Source: Hyphomicrobiales bacterium (GTDB lineage: Bacteria; Pseudomonadota; Alphaproteobacteria; Rhizobiales; Beijerinckiaceae). From it: DNA of 8,106 nucleotides. Below are positions 6,327 to 8,106 of the stretch, piece by piece (positions within the stretch are counted from its first letter, which is position 1; every line of letters begins with the position of its first letter). The notes under the pieces are model-generated. The model was not told where the DNA came from, did no database searches, and worked only from the letters and a program-made list of their open reading frames with translations. The DNA lies in NCBI GenBank assembly GCA_028290595.1, contig JAQGJO010000206.1:1-8106 (forward strand), read 5' to 3'. Made by a program: the position numbers and the translations under genes.

Positions 6327-6995
6327 ATGGCAAAGATAACGTGGCTGGCGCAGGACACCGGTGACCTGGGCTCCGTGCTCAATCTCGCCGTCAACGGCAC
6401 GCATGAAAAGGCCATCTATTCCTTGGATGGCGGCGGCAAGATGGTCGTCTATGGCGAGGATTTGAAGATGCAGGGCGGCGAACTGGTCGATGGAAAGATC
6501 GACAAGGTCGTGTTCAAGAACGCGGAAGGCGACAGCGTCATCTCCGCCACCCATCTCAAGCTGAAGGCTGAGAAATTCGGCGACGCCGCTGCGGATGGCG
6601 GCGGCGAAGACGCTTTCTACAGCCTGTTCGGCGGCAACGATGTCTATTACGGCTCCGACGACAACGACTATTCGCTGAACGGCCGCAACGGCGACGACAA
6701 GATCTTCGGTCGCAATGGCAGCGAGGTCCTGCGCGGCGGCCGCGGCGACGACGAACTTACAGGTGGCAAGGGCGTCGACGCTTTCGCCTTCTATACCGCC
6801 GACGGGGTCGGCCACGACGTTATCCACGACCTGCACACGACAGGTCCCGCGATGGACCAACTCCAGATCGAGGAGAGCATCGTAAGCGTCAAGAGCGTAC
6901 ATGGCGGCGACGATACTTTGCTGAAACTCGCCGACGGATCGACCATTCTCATCGAGGATGTGACCAAGGCCGAGTTCAACGACTACTGGATCTGA
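6327..6995 (+). CDS. Small RTX-like (hemolysin-type) calcium-binding protein
   Basis: A 222-residue acidic protein. The start is ATG 6327, preceded at 6 bases by GAGGAGA (6314-6320); a GTG at 6303 in the same frame overlaps that ribosome site and is unlikely. Residues 117-152 hold degenerate glycine/aspartate nonapeptides of the GGxGxDxxx type (NGRNGDDKIFGRNGSEV, then GGRGDDELTGGKGVDAF), which fold into a calcium-binding beta-roll; only three to four are recognisable, few for an RTX protein. The tail after them (FAFYTADGVGHDVI, then a strand-rich end) resembles the C-terminal region that carries the type I secretion signal, and there is no N-terminal signal peptide. The first 100 residues look like beta-strand-rich filler with no enzymatic motif. 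Known relatives are secreted and bind calcium. No secretion genes are in the window. An intrinsic terminator follows, so it is probably monocistronic. Confidence 0.8.
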   Translation: MAKITWLAQDTGDLGSVLNLAVNGTHEKAIYSLDGGGKMVVYGEDLKMQGGELVDGKIDKVVFKNAEGDSVISATHLKLKAEKFGDAAADGGGEDAFYSLFGGNDVYYGSDDNDYSLNGRNGDDKIFGRNGSEVLRGGRGDDELTGGKGVDAFAFYTADGVGHDVIHDLHTTGPAMDQLQIEESIVSVKSVHGGDDTLLKLADGSTILIEDVTKAEFNDYWI

Positions 6996-7020
6996 AATAC
7001 GCTGACTTGCTCGACGATGC

Positions 7021-7047
7021 GGCGCGCCCCAGTGGCGCGCCTTTTTT
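7021..7047 (+). terminator. Rho-independent terminator of the RTX gene
   Basis: GGCGCGCC (7021-7028) and GGCGCGCC (7034-7041) form a perfect 8-bp GC stem with the 5-base loop CCAGT, followed directly by six T (7042-7047). This is a textbook intrinsic terminator, 26 bases after the stop codon of the RTX-like gene. Confidence 0.9.
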
Positions 7048-7125
7048 AAGCGAATAGACAAGCGGCCCGATCCGTAGGAAACTTATCGCACAGCCTTCCC
7101 GACGCCACTTCCGGAGGATGAAGCA

Positions 7126-7284
7126 ATGGCCAAAACCATCAAGCTCGACGCGAATTTCAACGATGAGGGTCACGCGTGGCGTCGAACGAACGCCCTGGCA
7201 CGAAGAATGACGCGCCTGCTGGTTACAAGGATCGCGGCCCGGACATCCATTATCCGATTGATGGCCCAAGCAAACCACCAATAG
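7126..7284 (+). CDS. Doubtful 52-residue ORF, possibly the stump of a lost gene
   Basis: ATG 7126 is preceded at 8 bases by GGAGG (7113-7117), one of the best ribosome sites in the window. The frame reads MAKTIKLDANFNDEGH and then a run of Arg-rich, non-descript sequence to TAG at 7282-7284. The first 16 residues look like a real protein start, but from about 7170 the DNA is the 3' end of the minus-strand membrane-protein gene, and the plus-strand reading there has the character of antisense sequence. A likely reading is a gene truncated by a junction near 7165-7175; the start loosely resembles that of the RTX gene upstream (MAK...). It may also be a genuine small protein convergent with its neighbour. 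No function can be given. Confidence 0.25.
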   Translation: MAKTIKLDANFNDEGHAWRRTNALARRMTRLLVTRIAARTSIIRLMAQANHQ

Positions 7285-7661
7285 GTAAGCAGCTTGGCGC
7301 GCCCCGCATGGAAGGTGCGTTCGACGAGTATGAAGGTCATGAGCTGCGCGAAGAGGAACGTAATCACGCCCAGGACCACCCTGCCCTTGGCGAACAGGAT
7401 GACGGCAACAAGCTTGAGCGGCTCCGCGATCAGAAACGGAACGGCGAAGACGATCAGTATGGCCCAACGAGGGAGCGCCGATACCTGACGGTCGAGAAAT
7501 ACAAAGAACGGATGTTTTAGGATGCCATCGACGATCGGACGATAGATGGGCCTGAGGAGTTCATCAATAAACACCACCAGGGCGATCACAGCTTTCAGCG
7601 GCAACAAGGCCGCCTTGAACGCAGTCGCGATGAATGACGTGGAGCGCGGATTGTTGGACAT
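7170..7661 (-). CDS. Conserved membrane protein of unknown function
   Basis: The only convincing minus-strand gene: 163 residues from ATG at 7661-7659 to TGA at 7172-7170. Three hydrophobic segments are clear, roughly residues 15-34 (PLKAVIALVVFI region), 66-88 (WAILIVFAVPFLIAEPL) and 93-113 (RVVLGVITFLFAQLMTF), then LVERTFHAGRAKLL and a Trp-rich short hydrophobic stretch, ending in a basic tail (SRRVILRARAFVRRHA). The order FAVPFLIAEPLKL, a hydrophobic hairpin and RTFHAGR is one I recall from uncharacterised membrane proteins of alphaproteobacteria, so it is real, but I know no function. The basic tail suggests a cytoplasmic C-terminus. Upstream AGG in CTTAGGCAAAATG is a weak ribosome site. 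The hydrophilic plus-strand ORF over the same bases is its antisense shadow. Confidence 0.82.
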   Translation of the reverse strand: MSNNPRSTSFIATAFKAALLPLKAVIALVVFIDELLRPIYRPIVDGILKHPFFVFLDRQVSALPRWAILIVFAVPFLIAEPLKLVAVILFAKGRVVLGVITFLFAQLMTFILVERTFHAGRAKLLTYWWFAWAINRIMDVRAAILVTSRRVILRARAFVRRHA

Positions 7662-7919
7662 TTTGCCTAAGTGGTGGCTTGGGACGGTTGATTGAAGTGC
7701 TGCAGGACAAAAAAGGGTTGCGTGTCCAAGGCTCCCGTCGTTGCCGTATAAGACAATTGATCCGTGGATGCCAGTTGCATTAGAATCGCGTTGATTGGCC
7801 GATCTTACCTTTCATCCAGACGCAGTTCCCAAGGAATGATGCTCCCTTGTTTAGGAAAAAATTCCTCACCATCTTCCCAAATCCCCAACGCCATGCCATA
7901 ATCACTGCCGTTCCGTATC
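7662..7919. other. Intergenic stretch, less GC-rich, with no gene seen
   Basis: About 260 bases separate the start of the membrane-protein gene from the structured RNA. No ORF here looks like protein, and the composition is less GC-rich than the genes (about 47% in 7741-7800 by hand count). Visible are a 5-bp hairpin (GGACA 7705-7709 with TGTCC 7723-7727) and AGGAA/TTCCT around four A at about 7852-7865. It should hold the promoter of the minus-strand gene and perhaps of the RNA, but no convincing -35/-10 pair was found. The last 15-20 bases (ending ...CGTTCCGTATC) would be the natural guide if the adjacent RNA is an omega-RNA. Confidence 0.5.
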
Positions 7920-8106
7920 GGCTACACCCTGGGGCGCCAGGGCGAGGCGGGACCGGTGACCGGCGTGGAGAAGCGACGTAAGTCTCCATGCGGGGCGTCC
8001 GCGAGAAGGGCCAGTCCTCTGGGGACGGCAGCCGAAAGGCTGAGTTTCGCCCCGGACGTGCGCTGTAGCGCACACATGATCGTCCTCAGTCCCGAAAGGA
8101 TGAGGT
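7920..8106 (+). ncRNA. HEARO-like structured RNA (candidate IscB omega-RNA), cut by window edge
   Basis: About 190 bases fold on paper into many stacked hairpins: CCCTGG/CCAGGG (7927-7932 with 7937-7942), CCGG/CCGG (7953-7956 with 7960-7963), TGGAGA/TCTCCA (7966-7971 with 7983-7988, loop AGCGACGTAAG), an enclosing GGGGCG/CGCCCC helix (7992-7997 with 8048-8053), GTCC/GGAC (8014-8017 with 8023-8026), CAGCC/GGCTG capped by GAAA (8029-8042), GTGCGC/GCGCAC (8058-8063 with 8068-8073), GGAC/GTCC around it (8054-8057 with 8082-8085), and CCTCA/TGAGG with an inner TCC/GGA (8084-8105). No believable ORF covers it. The order, and the AGCCGAAAGGCTGAG and CCGAAAGGATGAGG segments, match my memory of HEARO, the RNA found just upstream of IscB/IsrB HNH-nuclease genes and shown to be their guide-bearing omega-RNA. 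It would bind the nuclease and target DNA through its 5' end. The nuclease gene should start just beyond the window. Some other structured cis-element is possible. Confidence 0.6.

Noticed and set aside
4415..6333. Long minus-strand ORFs (up to 414 codons) across the lipid operon
   Set aside because: Compositional shadows rich in Asp, Arg, Gly and His opposite genes with clear family motifs and ATGA overlaps on the plus strand.
6174..7061. Minus-strand ORF of 295 codons opposite the RTX gene
   Set aside because: Reads as Val/Ala-rich complement of the Asp/Gly repeats and crosses the intrinsic terminator; the plus-strand gene has a strong ribosome site.
7176..7520. Plus-strand 114-codon hydrophilic ORF that looks protein-like
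   Set aside because: It is the antisense of hydrophobic membrane segments, which naturally gives charged residues; it has no ribosome site and the minus-strand gene has family-like features.
7852..7865. AGGAA-AAAA-TTCCT hairpin as a terminator
   Set aside because: Only five base pairs with an A loop and no adequate following T-run on either strand.
7780..8073. Minus-strand 97-codon ORF over the right-edge RNA
   Set aside because: The region is explained better by dense RNA base pairing; the ORF has no ribosome site or protein-like pattern.
7920..8106. RNase P RNA, tmRNA, 6S RNA or group II intron end
   Set aside because: None of their hallmark sequences are present (for example no RNase P GAGGAAAGTCC core and no intron domain V); the order of stems fits HEARO better.

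Overview
The window is GC-rich DNA from an alphaproteobacterium, most likely a member of the Rhizobiaceae (Rhizobium, Agrobacterium, Shinella, Ensifer and relatives). This rests on gene content, codon use strongly biased to G/C at third positions, ATGA start/stop overlaps between genes, and a palindromic intergenic repeat (about 551-660) of the type known in rhizobia as RIME. No rRNA or tRNA gene was seen.

Layout. (a) 3-521: the end of an unrecognised conserved protein, then the RIME-like repeat. (b) 698-2695: a tight plus-strand run of a YgfZ-type folate-binding Fe-S protein, a YfbR-like HD nucleotidase and a small cysteine-dependent tyrosine-phosphatase-like protein. (c) 2750-3244: a PNPOx-fold, general-stress-type flavoprotein, with a possible EcfG-type promoter in front. 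(d) 3327-3914: a DJ-1/PfpI-family gene broken by an in-frame TAA at codon 16; its Shine-Dalgarno sequence lies inside a near-perfect hairpin. (e) 4017-6192: a three-gene phospholipid operon (CDP-alcohol phosphatidyltransferase, PlsC-type acyltransferase, CdsA-type cytidylyltransferase) joined by ATGA overlaps. (f) 6327-6995: a small RTX-like calcium-binding protein followed by a textbook intrinsic terminator. (g) 7126-7661: a doubtful short plus-strand ORF that runs into the 3' end of a minus-strand membrane-protein gene. (h) 7662-8106: a less GC-rich intergenic stretch, then about 190 bases of highly structured non-coding sequence running to the window edge.

The lipid operon reads as a self-contained path: the acyltransferase makes phosphatidic acid, the cytidylyltransferase makes CDP-diacylglycerol, and the phosphatidyltransferase exchanges CMP for an alcohol. 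It resembles the accessory ynbA/ynbB pair of E. coli with an acyltransferase added.

The most interesting element is the right-edge RNA. Its nested hairpins (including a GAAA-capped stem and a GTGCGC/GCGCAC stem) and the absence of a credible ORF fit my memory of HEARO RNA, the class now known as the omega-RNA of IscB, the transposon-encoded RNA-guided nuclease related to Cas9. If correct, an iscB (or isrB) gene should begin just beyond base 8106 and the natural guide would be the bases just before about 7920. That gene is not in the window, so the assignment rests on RNA structure and recall alone.
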